20,434 nucleotides of DNA from Zymomonas sp. (GCA_027489105.1 JAIYAJ010000421.1:1-20434), one strand, 5' to 3'. Shown: positions 1-7,645, counted from the stretch's first letter. Notes: generated by a model not told the origin, from the letters alone. Made by a program: numbers and translations.

Positions 1-1
1 A

Positions 2-208
2 TCGCCGACGCAGCCGACGGCTCCTGTCGCCAGCACGCCAGACATGGCGCCATCGCTGGTCAAGGCGCTTGCGGAAGCCGGACCGCCGATCAACAGCGAG
101 AAGATCCAAGCTATTCGTCAGGCTATCGCCAATGGGCAATATCCGATCGACGCAAAAGCCATCGCTGCCAAGATGATCGCACTCGACCTGCCCAAAGGCG
201 CGGCGTGA
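2..208 (+). CDS. flgM: Anti-sigma-28 factor FlgM, C-terminal part (5' end outside window)
   Basis: FlgM binds the flagellar sigma factor FliA and holds it inactive until the hook-basal body is complete; it is then exported through the flagellum. Only the last 68 codons are present. After a Pro/Ala/Thr-rich stretch the frame reads LVKALAEAGPPINSEKI and then IRQAIANGQYPIDAKAIA, followed by AAKMIALDL. This is the conserved sigma-binding helical region of the FlgM family, with the typical VD/IN...KI..IR..I..G.Y.ID..KIA pattern. The frame ends with TGA at 206-208, and the next gene starts at a GTG that overlaps this stop, so the two are translationally coupled. The partner FliA is encoded at 8489-9220. 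Recognition of the C-terminus is firm; the start and promoter cannot be seen. Confidence 0.85.
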   Translation, partial: SPTQPTAPVASTPDMAPSLVKALAEAGPPINSEKIQAIRQAIANGQYPIDAKAIAAKMIALDLPKGAA

Positions 209-522
209 GCCAAGCCATCGTCGATGCTCTTGCCGCATCGAGCGCTGCCCTGGTTGCGGCGCTCGATGCGCAGGATGTCGACGCCATCGAAAAGACTTTG
301 CCCGATCTCACCGCCCGCGTGGCGGAAATGAAAGCGCGGGGCAGCTGGGCTCCATCGCCGCGCCTCAAGCAGAGCCTGCTCGCCGCTCTGCAGATCGTGG
401 ACGGCGCCCGCTTCAGGGTGCGCTATCTCGCCGACCGCAACCAGCAGCATATCGATATGCTCGCCGAGGCCGCCGGCCGCTTCGACTGCACGCCAGCCAC
501 TTACAGCCGCAACCCGCGCTAG
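205..522 (+). CDS. flgN: FlgN-like flagellar export chaperone
   Basis: Probable cytoplasmic chaperone for the hook-filament junction proteins FlgK and FlgL. The product is 105 residues, shorter than the roughly 140 usual for FlgN, and looks almost entirely helical, with an Ala/Leu-rich N-terminal helix and the segment RLKQSLLAALQ at about residues 53-63. It starts with GTG overlapping the flgM stop codon, and flgM-flgN is a classic gene pair, so the assignment rests largely on position plus helical character. The gene ends convergently with the Crp/Fnr-type gene: the two stop codons share the tetranucleotide CTAG at 519-522. Sequence similarity to FlgN is weak by eye, so FlgN-like is safer than a firm FlgN call. 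Confidence 0.62.
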   Translation: MSQAIVDALAASSAALVAALDAQDVDAIEKTLPDLTARVAEMKARGSWAPSPRLKQSLLAALQIVDGARFRVRYLADRNQQHIDMLAEAAGRFDCTPATYSRNPR

Positions 523-1256
523 ACTGCGCGCCGGAATCGGTCCGCTGCCGTGGGATGGGTCCCGGCCAGCACCGTGTCGAAATGGCGTTCGACCAGCCCG
601 TTGCACTGGCAGGCCAATCCCTCCAGCCGTTCCGCATCGATCACCTTGATCACGCCGCGACGCACCGTGATCAGGTCGAGCGCCTTGAACCGCCCTACCA
701 CCCGGCTGACATAGCTCCGCCCCACGCCCATGATCGAGGCGAGTTGCTCCTGCTTCATCGTGATCTCGTTGCTGCCGGTTCGGGCAACCGCCGCACAGAG
801 CCACTTCGCCGCCCGCTGCTCGATCATGTGGTTCGCGTTGCACGCTACCGACTGAAAGACCTGAGCCAGCAGACAATCGGCATAGCGCGCGAACAGCCGG
901 CTGATCGATGGGGAGCGATCCTTGGCCCGTTCGAGATCGCTGGTCGAAATCGACAGAAAGGGTCCGCCGTGCAGTACCCCGGTGCGCGCGAATGCCGGCA
1001 GATGGCCACTGCTCACGATCCCGCCGACCGCGCCTTCCCGGCCGATCATGGCAGTTTCCACCGCATTGCCGTCTTCGAGCATCACCATGAAGGATGCGAC
1101 CGAGGACCCGCAGGGAAAATAGCAGCGCTGGATGACGTCGCCGGGTTCGTAGAGGACATGCCCGGTGCGCAGGATGCACTCGCTAAGGCTCTCGGCAAGC
1201 AGCTGTCGGTCAACAGACTGCAGATTCATCAATAGGTTGCTTCCGTCGAGCAGCAT
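519..1256 (-). CDS. Crp/Fnr-family transcriptional regulator
   Basis: A 245-residue regulator with an N-terminal cyclic-nucleotide-binding-type beta barrel (about residues 15-135, including the run CYFPCGSSVASF and the segment ETAMIGREGAVGG) and a C-terminal winged helix (about 165-207) carrying the recognition segment MGVGRSYVSRVVGRFKAL. The YFP..G and MIGREG segments mark the large Crp/Fnr subfamily with no demonstrated cAMP site. Cysteines occur (C27, C45, C49, C128, C137) but not in the clustered N-terminal arrangement of the FNR [4Fe-4S] site, so oxygen sensing by that mechanism is not supported. The start at 1256 has a GAGGA-like ribosome site just upstream; an internal ATG at 1229 (MNLQS) is an alternative. 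It diverges from the heme oxygenase-phytochrome pair and may regulate it, but no target is shown. Confidence 0.87.
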   Translation of the reverse strand: MLLDGSNLLMNLQSVDRQLLAESLSECILRTGHVLYEPGDVIQRCYFPCGSSVASFMVMLEDGNAVETAMIGREGAVGGIVSSGHLPAFARTGVLHGGPFLSISTSDLERAKDRSPSISRLFARYADCLLAQVFQSVACNANHMIEQRAAKWLCAAVARTGSNEITMKQEQLASIMGVGRSYVSRVVGRFKALDLITVRRGVIKVIDAERLEGLACQCNGLVERHFDTVLAGTHPTAADRFRRAV

Positions 1257-1384
1257 AGATCCTCGTTACGCACAGGATTTCACTTTTTGTCGGAACCCGC
1301 ACCCCCGCAGGAAAGTTCCTCCTATGTGCACTTGTGGGCAGACAGACGTTTCGGTCATGCTATGCTATCATTCGAGACAAGCTG

Positions 1385-1416
1385 CCTTGGGCAATCGCCT
1401 CGCACATTGCACAAGG
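1385..1416 (+). promoter_or_regulatory. Interrupted inverted repeat in the bphO leader
   Basis: The arms CCTTGGGCAAT (1385-1395) and ATTGCACAAGG (1406-1416) pair at 10 of 11 positions around a 10-base loop. The element ends 30 bases before the bphO start, in the 190-bp divergent region between the Crp/Fnr-type gene and bphO. It could be an operator for a dimeric regulator, possibly the neighbouring Crp/Fnr protein, or an mRNA hairpin. It does not match the FNR consensus TTGAT-N4-ATCAA. Confidence 0.4.
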
Positions 1417-1446
1417 TAGCGTTCGCATGTTCCGTAAAGTCAATTC

Positions 1447-2028
1447 GTGAGGGCGCCATCTGTCGGCGTTGGGCCGAAACTTAGTCAGGGGTTGCGTGAA
1501 TATTTGCGGGATGGTTCCCGGGATGCTCATGCAGCTGTGGACGCCACCTTCGGCTTGCTCGATCTGAGCCGACGCGACGATTATCGGAGGTTCCTCGCGG
1601 CGCATTACATGGCCGCCTTGTCCCTCCAACCGCTCCTGGCCGGCTTTGCGGAGCGGCACTTGAAGATGACGGCGCCGGACTATTCGGCGCTTCTGGAAGA
1701 CGATCTGGCAGGACTTGGGGTGAAGCCGGAGCAGCTTCCGCACCTCACCCTCGACATGCCTGACGAGCCCGCAGCCAGTTATGTGCTCATTGGCTCCCGC
1801 CTCGGCATGTCGATGATCAGGCGGCAAGGTTATTGGGGCGCGGCCACAGGTCGGCCCTCCGCCTATATGGAGGATGATAGGGGTATCGTCGTCTGGCGGC
1901 GACTACTGACGTGGTTTGCGGAGCAACGCATGAACCCGGAAGTTGCCGCCGAGACGCTCGAGGCAGCACAACGCTGCTTCGATCTTTTTAGAAGCGCCTT
2001 TGCCATGAGCGAGGGCGTGAAGGGCTGA
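1447..2028 (+). CDS. bphO: Bacteriophytochrome-associated heme oxygenase
   Basis: Predicted to cleave heme to biliverdin IXalpha, CO and iron, supplying the chromophore for the phytochrome encoded next to it. The 193-residue product has the bacterial heme oxygenase layout. His28 in SRDAHAAVD is in the place of the proximal heme ligand, and the segment YVLIGSRLGMSMI (about residues 112-124) is the Gly-containing distal helix. Gly116, Ser117, Arg118 and Gly120 match the family's GSRLG motif. The start is a GTG at 1447 with no strong ribosome site; no in-frame ATG occurs before residue 55, so a non-ATG start is needed. The stop at 2026-2028 lies 3 bases before bphP, a typical co-transcribed bphO-bphP pair. 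The N-terminal dozen residues are the least certain part. Confidence 0.88.
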   Translation: MRAPSVGVGPKLSQGLREYLRDGSRDAHAAVDATFGLLDLSRRDDYRRFLAAHYMAALSLQPLLAGFAERHLKMTAPDYSALLEDDLAGLGVKPEQLPHLTLDMPDEPAASYVLIGSRLGMSMIRRQGYWGAATGRPSAYMEDDRGIVVWRRLLTWFAEQRMNPEVAAETLEAAQRCFDLFRSAFAMSEGVKG

Positions 2029-2031
2029 TTT

Positions 2032-4614
2032 ATGGCTACGGCGATCTCTCAACAGGAACTGGACCTTGCCTATTGCAACCGCGAGCCGATCCAGTTCATC
2101 GGCCGGATTCAGAGCTTTGGCTGGCTGATCGCCTTTTCGAGCGACTGGATCATCACCCATGCCTCGGCCAACTCCCGCATCCTGACCGGTGCGGAGGCGC
2201 TCGACATGGTCGGGCGTCCGGCGAGCGAGTATATCGATCCGCGCGCGCTTCACGACGTCAGGGGGCGGCTGCAGATCCTGGCCAGCGCCGAGTCCGTGGA
2301 CCGGCTGTTCGAGGTCGATCTGGTCGGAGACGGCCGGACCTTCGACATCGCGGTCTATCGATCCGACCGATCGTTCGTGCTCGAAATCGAGCCCAGCGAA
2401 TCCGGACGGCTTCGGGATCTGGTCAGCTATGTGCGGCCGATGGTCGCCCGGATGCGCCAGTCGAAGACGATCGAGGCACTGTGCCAGTCGGGCGCACGCC
2501 ATCTGCGCGCCCTCACCGGCTTCGACCGCGTCAAGGTCTATCGTTTCGACCAGAACAAGAGCGGCCAGGTCGTCGCCGAGTGGCGCGCGCCAGGCATGGA
2601 CAGCTATCTGGGTCTGCGCTTCCCGGCGACCGACATCCCCTCCCAGGCACGGGCGCTCTACGCGAAGAACATGCTCCGCATCATTGTCGACGTCGATGAC
2701 AGGACGGTCGAGGTCCTTCCGGACATCAGCCCCGAAGGCAATGCGCTCGACCTGACGATGAGCGGCATTCGCGCCGTTTCACCGATCCACATCGAATATC
2801 TGAAGAATATGGGCGTCAAGGCGTCGATGTCAGTATCGATCATGAAGCGGGGAGAATTGTGGGGGCTGTTCGCCTGCCACCACTACAAGCCGCTCCGCCT
2901 GCCCTATTCGGTCCGGACCGCAGCAGAGCTGTTCGGCGAGTTCTTCTCCTATATTCTCGAACAGAGCGAGGGCGATGCCGTCCACGCCCGTCAGACGCGG
3001 GCGCGCCAGCTCCACGACGAGATCATGGCCCGCGTGGCGCGCGGCCATTCGCTGGGCGACACGCTCAACGACTTTGCGACGACGATCGCCGAGGTCATTC
3101 CCTATGACGGCATGGCTGCCTGGATCGACGGCGAATATCGCTCTGTCGGTATCGCGCCGACGCGCGAGGAATTCGAGCCCCTGTCGCGCTTCCTCAACAC
3201 GGCGGCATCGAGCACGATCTGGTCGACCGACAAGCTCTCGGCCGCATTCCCGCCAGCAGCAGCCTATGTCGACCGTTGTTCGGGCCTGCTTGCCTTGCCG
3301 GTCTCCCGCGTGCCGCGCGACTATATCGTCCTGTTCCGCCGGGAACATGTCCACGAGGTCAACTGGGCGGGCAATCCGGAGAAGGCGGCGGAGCTCGTCG
3401 ATGGCGACAGCCGCATCCATCCGCGCAAGAGCTTTGACCTGTGGAAGCAGGAACGGCGCGGCCATTCGCGCCCTTGGGAAGAGGATGAGATCGCGATCGC
3501 GCAGAGCCTGCGGGTCACGCTGCTCGAAGTCGTGCTCCAGCTGGCGGACGCCGCGCATCGCGACCGCGCACAGGCTCAGAAGCGCCAGGAATTCCTGATC
3601 GCCGAACTGAACCACCGCGTTCGCAACATCCTCAATCTCGTCCGCGGCCTGGTCACCCAGAGCGCGTCGGGCAGCGACTCGATCGAAGACTTTGCCGAGA
3701 TCGTCGGCAAACGCATCTACGCGCTCGCGAGGGCGCATGATCAGGTCACGCAGGCCAACTGGTCTCCCGCCTCGCTCTACGCGCTGATCCGTACCGAATG
3801 CCGCGCCTATGCCGATGGCGATGGCGAACGCGTCTTCCTGCGCGGACCCGACGCGATGTTGACGCCGAGCGCCTTCACCTCGCTGGCTCTGGTCGTCCAC
3901 GAGCTGATGACCAACAGCTCCAAATATGGGGCATTGAGCAATGAGGAGGGCCGCGTCGAGATCGCCATGTCGCGCTCGGCCGACGACAGCCTGACGATGA
4001 ACTGGGTCGAACGCGGCGGTCCGACGGTCGTACCTCCCACGCGGAGCGGGTTCGGGTCGACGATCATCGCGCACACCGTGCCCCATGAGCTGGGCGGCAC
4101 GGCAGAGATCGACTTCCGGCCCGAAGGCTTCGTGGCGCGCTTTTCGCTGCCGCGTGGCGCTATCGCCGAGTTCGCTCACCCGCAGGCTGCAGCGCCCTGC
4201 GCGACCGTCACGCAGCTTCACCCACGATCGCAGGCCGAAAAGCAGGCCGAAAAGCAGGCTCTGGGGATCGCGATGGTGGTCGAGGACAATGTGGTGATCG
4301 CGCTCGAAGCCGAGCAGATGCTGCTCGATCTTGGCTTCTCGGCGGTCCACGTCTGCGGCTCAGCCCGGCAGGCATTGGCGATATTGGAGGAGGGCGAGGT
4401 CGCGTTCGCCTTGCTCGACGTCCATCTGGGCGAGGGCGAGACCAGCGAGCCGATCGCGGCCCTGCTCGCGCGGCGAAGCGTTCCTTATGCGATCGTCAGC
4501 GGCCTCGGCGAGCAATCGGCGATTGCAGACGGCTTTGCCGGAGCACCGCTGGTGACGAAGCCCTATCTTCGGTCCGACATCGAGCGGCTGCTGGGTTCGG
4601 TGATCCTGCGCTGA
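2032..4614 (+). CDS. bphP: Bacteriophytochrome HWE histidine kinase with C-terminal receiver
   Basis: An 860-residue red/far-red photoreceptor and signal kinase. Domain order is PAS (about 15-115), GAF (about 140-310), PHY (about 325-505), HWE histidine kinase (about 515-712) and receiver (about 745-860). Cys15 in LAYCNREPI is the expected thioether attachment site for biliverdin. The GAF domain has PATDIP (198-203; usually PASDIP) and the conserved His253. The PHY tongue motif PRKSF (464-468) is present. The kinase has the phosphoacceptor His528 in LNHRVRN, an HELMTNSSKYGALS ATP-lid start (N628), and W658-V-E660, the signature of HWE kinases. The receiver keeps E751/D752, phosphoacceptor D796, S823 and K843, so every key catalytic position looks intact. 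A 12-bp tandem repeat codes the AEKQ linker (735-742). Chromophore supply comes from bphO 3 bp upstream. The output partner is unknown. Confidence 0.95.
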   Translation: MATAISQQELDLAYCNREPIQFIGRIQSFGWLIAFSSDWIITHASANSRILTGAEALDMVGRPASEYIDPRALHDVRGRLQILASAESVDRLFEVDLVGDGRTFDIAVYRSDRSFVLEIEPSESGRLRDLVSYVRPMVARMRQSKTIEALCQSGARHLRALTGFDRVKVYRFDQNKSGQVVAEWRAPGMDSYLGLRFPATDIPSQARALYAKNMLRIIVDVDDRTVEVLPDISPEGNALDLTMSGIRAVSPIHIEYLKNMGVKASMSVSIMKRGELWGLFACHHYKPLRLPYSVRTAAELFGEFFSYILEQSEGDAVHARQTRARQLHDEIMARVARGHSLGDTLNDFATTIAEVIPYDGMAAWIDGEYRSVGIAPTREEFEPLSRFLNTAASSTIWSTDKLSAAFPPAAAYVDRCSGLLALPVSRVPRDYIVLFRREHVHEVNWAGNPEKAAELVDGDSRIHPRKSFDLWKQERRGHSRPWEEDEIAIAQSLRVTLLEVVLQLADAAHRDRAQAQKRQEFLIAELNHRVRNILNLVRGLVTQSASGSDSIEDFAEIVGKRIYALARAHDQVTQANWSPASLYALIRTECRAYADGDGERVFLRGPDAMLTPSAFTSLALVVHELMTNSSKYGALSNEEGRVEIAMSRSADDSLTMNWVERGGPTVVPPTRSGFGSTIIAHTVPHELGGTAEIDFRPEGFVARFSLPRGAIAEFAHPQAAAPCATVTQLHPRSQAEKQAEKQALGIAMVVEDNVVIALEAEQMLLDLGFSAVHVCGSARQALAILEEGEVAFALLDVHLGEGETSEPIAALLARRSVPYAIVSGLGEQSAIADGFAGAPLVTKPYLRSDIERLLGSVILR

Positions 4615-4637
4615 CACGCACTACCGTCAGCCAGAGC

Positions 4638-4677
4638 ATTTTCAAGTTGACCGGATTCGGTCAACGGCTCGGAAAAT
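4638..4677. repeat. Compound palindromic intergenic element after bphP
   Basis: A perfect inner inverted repeat TTGACC (4647-4652) / GGTCAA (4659-4664) lies inside an outer pair ATTTTC (4638-4643) / GAAAAT (4672-4677). The form, starting GAGCATTTTC, resembles the small dispersed palindromes common between genes in alphaproteobacteria. It could also serve as the transcription terminator for bphOP, although there is no clean T-tract. The rest of the 4615-4891 gap shows nothing I can assign. Confidence 0.45.
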
Positions 4678-4891
4678 CCGCGCGTCAGAATACAAGAGCC
4701 TATTCACCCATCGTGAACACGCTCCTGGCGGCGGGAATCTCGGGCCGATTGCGGGGCCGCTAGCCTGCGGGCTCACCCGATAGCGGCCATCTGGTCGGCC
4801 AGCGTTCCGTTGGCACGACGCCCGCAATGCTCGCACCCCACGGCGCGGCGACGGTCCAGCAAGGCGGTGGACAAGGTCCGTACGTCCCGGA

Positions 4892-5203
4892 CTATCGGCG
4901 TGACACACAAAGATCCGGCAGGGCAGGCAGCAAGATAGCCCCATGGCGCAATGCCACAGGCAGCAGCCTGTCCCGTTCCCCCAGAACCATGATCGAGCCC
5001 GCCAGCCGGCCAAGGCCGACGATGCGGACGTCGTCGCGATGTCCGAGCCAGATCAAAGGCGACGCACTGCCCAGCGGCACCACCAGCATCGGGCCGGACG
5101 CCGGCGGGGACAGTGCTAGCACCGCCACCCCGGCCACGACCGCGATGCATTGCAGGACCAGAGCGACAACCGAAGTTTCGCTGCGTTTGATCGATTCGGA
5201 CAT
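4892..5203 (-). CDS. Small putative membrane/secreted protein of unknown function
   Basis: A 103-residue product that I do not recognise as a characterised family. A charged N-terminus (MSESIKRSETS) precedes one hydrophobic segment at about residues 12-31, which fits an inner-membrane anchor or uncleaved signal. A segment ALSPPASGPMLVVPL follows, and then a basic, mixed C-terminal half. It is divergent from flhA and the two starts are 294 bp apart. Of the three overlapping minus-strand frames here, this one is preferred because its composition reads as a coherent anchored protein, whereas the other two are rich in Arg/Trp/Cys with no recognisable pattern. A CtrA-like box lies in the shared divergent region. 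No function is proposed. Confidence 0.55.
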   Translation of the reverse strand: MSESIKRSETSVVALVLQCIAVVAGVAVLALSPPASGPMLVVPLGSASPLIWLGHRDDVRIVGLGRLAGSIMVLGERDRLLPVALRHGAILLPALPDLCVSRR

Positions 5204-5356
5204 CGGGTTCTCGGATTTTGCCTGCCCCTTCTGACCCTAAAGCTTTGTGATCGGGTTAATGCGCGGGCATCTGGCGCAACAATCACCGCAAGTCGGCCTG
5301 TTGCCGCTGCGGACAACACCTGTCGCGGTGCAAAAGCCGGCGGCGGGCAATCGTGC

Positions 5357-5375
5357 CTAACGCTAAATTAACCAT
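5357..5375 (+). promoter_or_regulatory. CtrA-like box upstream of flhA
   Basis: CTAA-N7-TTAACCAT: CTAA at 5357-5360, seven bases, then TTAACCAT at 5368-5375. This matches 7 of 8 bases of the CtrA consensus TTAA-N7-TTAA, and its right half is the extended TTAACCAT form. It lies about 120 bp before the flhA start. In Caulobacter the flhA homologue is a known CtrA-activated early flagellar gene, which makes the site plausible; binding is inferred. Confidence 0.5.
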
Positions 5376-5425
5376 GTTGGCCGCACTGATCGCCTTGCAT
5401 TCCCGCGAAGGCGATTGAGAGTCCC

Positions 5426-5494
5426 ATGGCGAACGACAGGAAAACCGCCGAAAATCAGAGCACCGGGCGCCGATTCCGTGCCGGGGACCGCTGA
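5426..5494 (+). CDS. Possible 22-codon leader ORF before flhA
   Basis: An ATG at 5426 opens a 22-codon frame (MANDRKTAENQ..., rich in Arg, with GRRFRAGDR before the stop) ending with TGA at 5492-5494. That is three bases before the flhA ATG at 5498. A TGAGAG sequence lies a few bases upstream as a possible ribosome site. The tight spacing would allow translational coupling to flhA. There is no family match and the frame is short enough to arise by chance, so this is a low-confidence call. Confidence 0.25.
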   Translation: MANDRKTAENQSTGRRFRAGDR

Positions 5495-5497
5495 GTC

Positions 5498-7645
5498 ATG
5501 GCGGGTGCCACTCCGATGACGCGCAAGCTGTGGGCGATGACGGGACGCAATGCGATCCTGCCCATGGCGACGCTCATGCTCGTCGGGCTGATGGTCATTC
5601 CGGTGCCGGCCTTCGTCCTCGACATCGGCTTCATCGCCAACATCATGATCTCGCTGGCGGTACTGATGGTGGCGTTGAACGCCGCCAAGCCGCTCGACTT
5701 CTCCGCGTTCCCGACGGTCCTACTGTTCGCGACGCTGTTCCGCCTGTCGCTGAACGTCGCATCGACCCGCGTCGTCCTCGTCGACGGCCATAACGGCCCG
5801 GCGGCGGCCGGACATGTGATCGAGAGCTTCGGCAACTTCCTGATCGGCGGCGACTATGCCGTCGGTCTGTTCGTGTTCGGCATCCTGATGGTGATCAACC
5901 TGGTCGTCATCACCAAGGGCGCCGGCCGCGTGTCCGAAGTGTCGGCCCGCTTCACCCTCGACGCGATGCCCGGCAAGCAGATGGCGATCGACGCCGACCT
6001 CAATGCCGGCCTGCTGACCCCCGAAGAAGCGAAGGCGCGTCGCCAGGAAGTCGCCACCGAGGCCGACTTCTATGGCTCGATGGACGGTGCGTCCAAGTTC
6101 GTGAAGGGCGACGCCGTCGCCGGCGTGCTGATCCTCGTGATCAACATCTTGGGCGGGCTGATCCTCGGCACGCTGAGCCACGACCTCTCGCTGTCGGACG
6201 CCGCCTCGACCTATATCATCCTGGCGATCGGCGACGCGCTCGTCGCGCAGGTGCCGGCGCTGCTGCTCTCGATCGCAGCCGCCGCCATCGTCACCCGCGT
6301 GTCCTCGCCGCTCGACCTGCCGGGCCAGATCAGCAGCCAGTTCGGCTCCGCCCGCGCCTGGGCACCGGTCGCCGCGATCCTGACCATCCTGGGTGTCGTT
6401 CCCGGCATGCCCCACTTCATGCTGCTCGCCGCCGCCGGGCTCGCAGGCTTCGCCGCCTGGAAGCTCTCCAAGGCGAAGAAGGTCCAGGAAGCCCGCGAGA
6501 CGGCCGTTGCAGAAGCCGCCAAGGCCCCTGCCCCGCTCGCGCCGAACAGCATCGACTGGAACGAGATTTCGGACGGCTCCGCGCTGGGCCTCGAAATGGG
6601 CTACGGCCTGGTTGGCCTGGTCGACGAGCGCAAGGGCGCGCCGCTGATGAGCCGGATCACGGGCATCCGCCGCCAGTTGTCGCGCGAACTCGGCTTCGTC
6701 GTGCCGCTCGTCCGCGTCCGCGACAATCTCAACCTGCCGCCCAACACCTACCGCATCACCGTTGCCGGCGTGATCGTCGGCGAAGACGAATGCTATCCCG
6801 ACCAGCTGCTCGCACTCGACAGCGGTGATCTCGACGGCCGCGTCGAGGGCCGCGAGTGCCGCGATCCGAGTTTCGGGCTCGAGGCCGTCTGGATCGCGCC
6901 GGACAAGCGCAGCGAGGCGATCGTCGCGGGCTATACCGTCGTCGACCCCGCCACCGTCATCGCCACCCATCTCAACCAGATGATCATGGCGACCTGTGCC
7001 GACCTGTTCGGCATGGACGAGGCCCAGCATCTGCTCGACACGCTCAAGGACTCCGCACCGCAGCTCGTGGCCGGCCTGACCCCGCAGCCGCTGACGCTGT
7101 CGCAGATCGCCGCCGCCGGACGCGCACTGCTCGCCGAAGGTGTGCCGCTGCGCGACTTCCGCCGCATCGCCGAGGCGATGGTGGACGCTGCCGGCCAGTC
7201 GAACGACGGCATCGCGCTGGTCGAGAATATCCGGTCACGGATAGGTGCGCTGATCGTGCAGACGCTCGTGCCGGTGAAGATGCCGCTGCCGGTCATCACT
7301 CTCGATGCCGGCCTGGAATCCTTGCTGGCACAGGCCGTGCGCACCTCGCCGGGCGCAACCCACCCATTCGAACCCGCACTCGCCAACCGGATCGTCGGCG
7401 CAGTATCGGAGGCGGCCCAGCCGCTCGTCAACGGCGCCGTCCGCTTCGCCATCGTAACCTCCCCCATCGCGCGCCGCGCGCTGGCGAGACTTCTCAAGCC
7501 GCATCTGCCCGAGACCCCCGTCATGTCCTTTCTGGAGATCCCGGACGGCAAGGCGGTCGAAGTCGCCGCGGTGGTCGGCGGTGGACCCGCTAACAACAGC
7601 AGTGCCGGTGCCCTGAGCGCCCGGCCCATGGAGACAGCCGAATGA
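5498..7645 (+). CDS. flhA: Flagellar type III export gate protein FlhA
   Basis: FlhA forms the nonameric ring of the export gate in the inner membrane and docks chaperone-substrate complexes and FliJ. The 715-residue length is normal. Residues about 17-325 contain about eight hydrophobic segments, including LFATLFRLSLNVASTR (about 76-91). The FHIPEP-family signature RFTLDAMPGKQMAIDADL lies at 151-168, followed by the EADFYGSMDGASKFVKGDA stretch at 188-206. Residues after about 330 form the soluble cytoplasmic domain. The start at 5498 is preferred; ATGs at codons 7 and 14 are alternatives. The stop overlaps the flhG start as ATGA (7642-7645), showing coupling. A CtrA-like box and a short leader ORF lie upstream. 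Confidence 0.97.
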   Translation: MAGATPMTRKLWAMTGRNAILPMATLMLVGLMVIPVPAFVLDIGFIANIMISLAVLMVALNAAKPLDFSAFPTVLLFATLFRLSLNVASTRVVLVDGHNGPAAAGHVIESFGNFLIGGDYAVGLFVFGILMVINLVVITKGAGRVSEVSARFTLDAMPGKQMAIDADLNAGLLTPEEAKARRQEVATEADFYGSMDGASKFVKGDAVAGVLILVINILGGLILGTLSHDLSLSDAASTYIILAIGDALVAQVPALLLSIAAAAIVTRVSSPLDLPGQISSQFGSARAWAPVAAILTILGVVPGMPHFMLLAAAGLAGFAAWKLSKAKKVQEARETAVAEAAKAPAPLAPNSIDWNEISDGSALGLEMGYGLVGLVDERKGAPLMSRITGIRRQLSRELGFVVPLVRVRDNLNLPPNTYRITVAGVIVGEDECYPDQLLALDSGDLDGRVEGRECRDPSFGLEAVWIAPDKRSEAIVAGYTVVDPATVIATHLNQMIMATCADLFGMDEAQHLLDTLKDSAPQLVAGLTPQPLTLSQIAAAGRALLAEGVPLRDFRRIAEAMVDAAGQSNDGIALVENIRSRIGALIVQTLVPVKMPLPVITLDAGLESLLAQAVRTSPGATHPFEPALANRIVGAVSEAAQPLVNGAVRFAIVTSPIARRALARLLKPHLPETPVMSFLEIPDGKAVEVAAVVGGGPANNSSAGALSARPMETAE

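Noticed and set aside
1257..1446. FNR or CRP consensus box in the divergent region
   Set aside because: Neither TTGAT-N4-ATCAA nor TGTGA-N6-TCACA was found; only a different inverted repeat at 1385-1416 is present.
2830..4350. A 506-codon minus-strand frame opposite bphP
   Set aside because: Antisense shadow of a gene whose motifs are fully recognised; composition is Arg/Asp/Gln-rich without domain signals.
4642..5150. Minus-strand frames of 123 and 125 codons overlapping the small membrane-protein gene
   Set aside because: They overlap the more coherent 103-codon frame and are Arg/Trp/Cys-rich with no recognisable pattern.
5378..5399. Possible sigma-54 promoter TTGGCC...CTTGCA before flhA
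   Set aside because: The GG and GC elements are 16 bases apart instead of 10, which is incompatible with sigma-54 binding.
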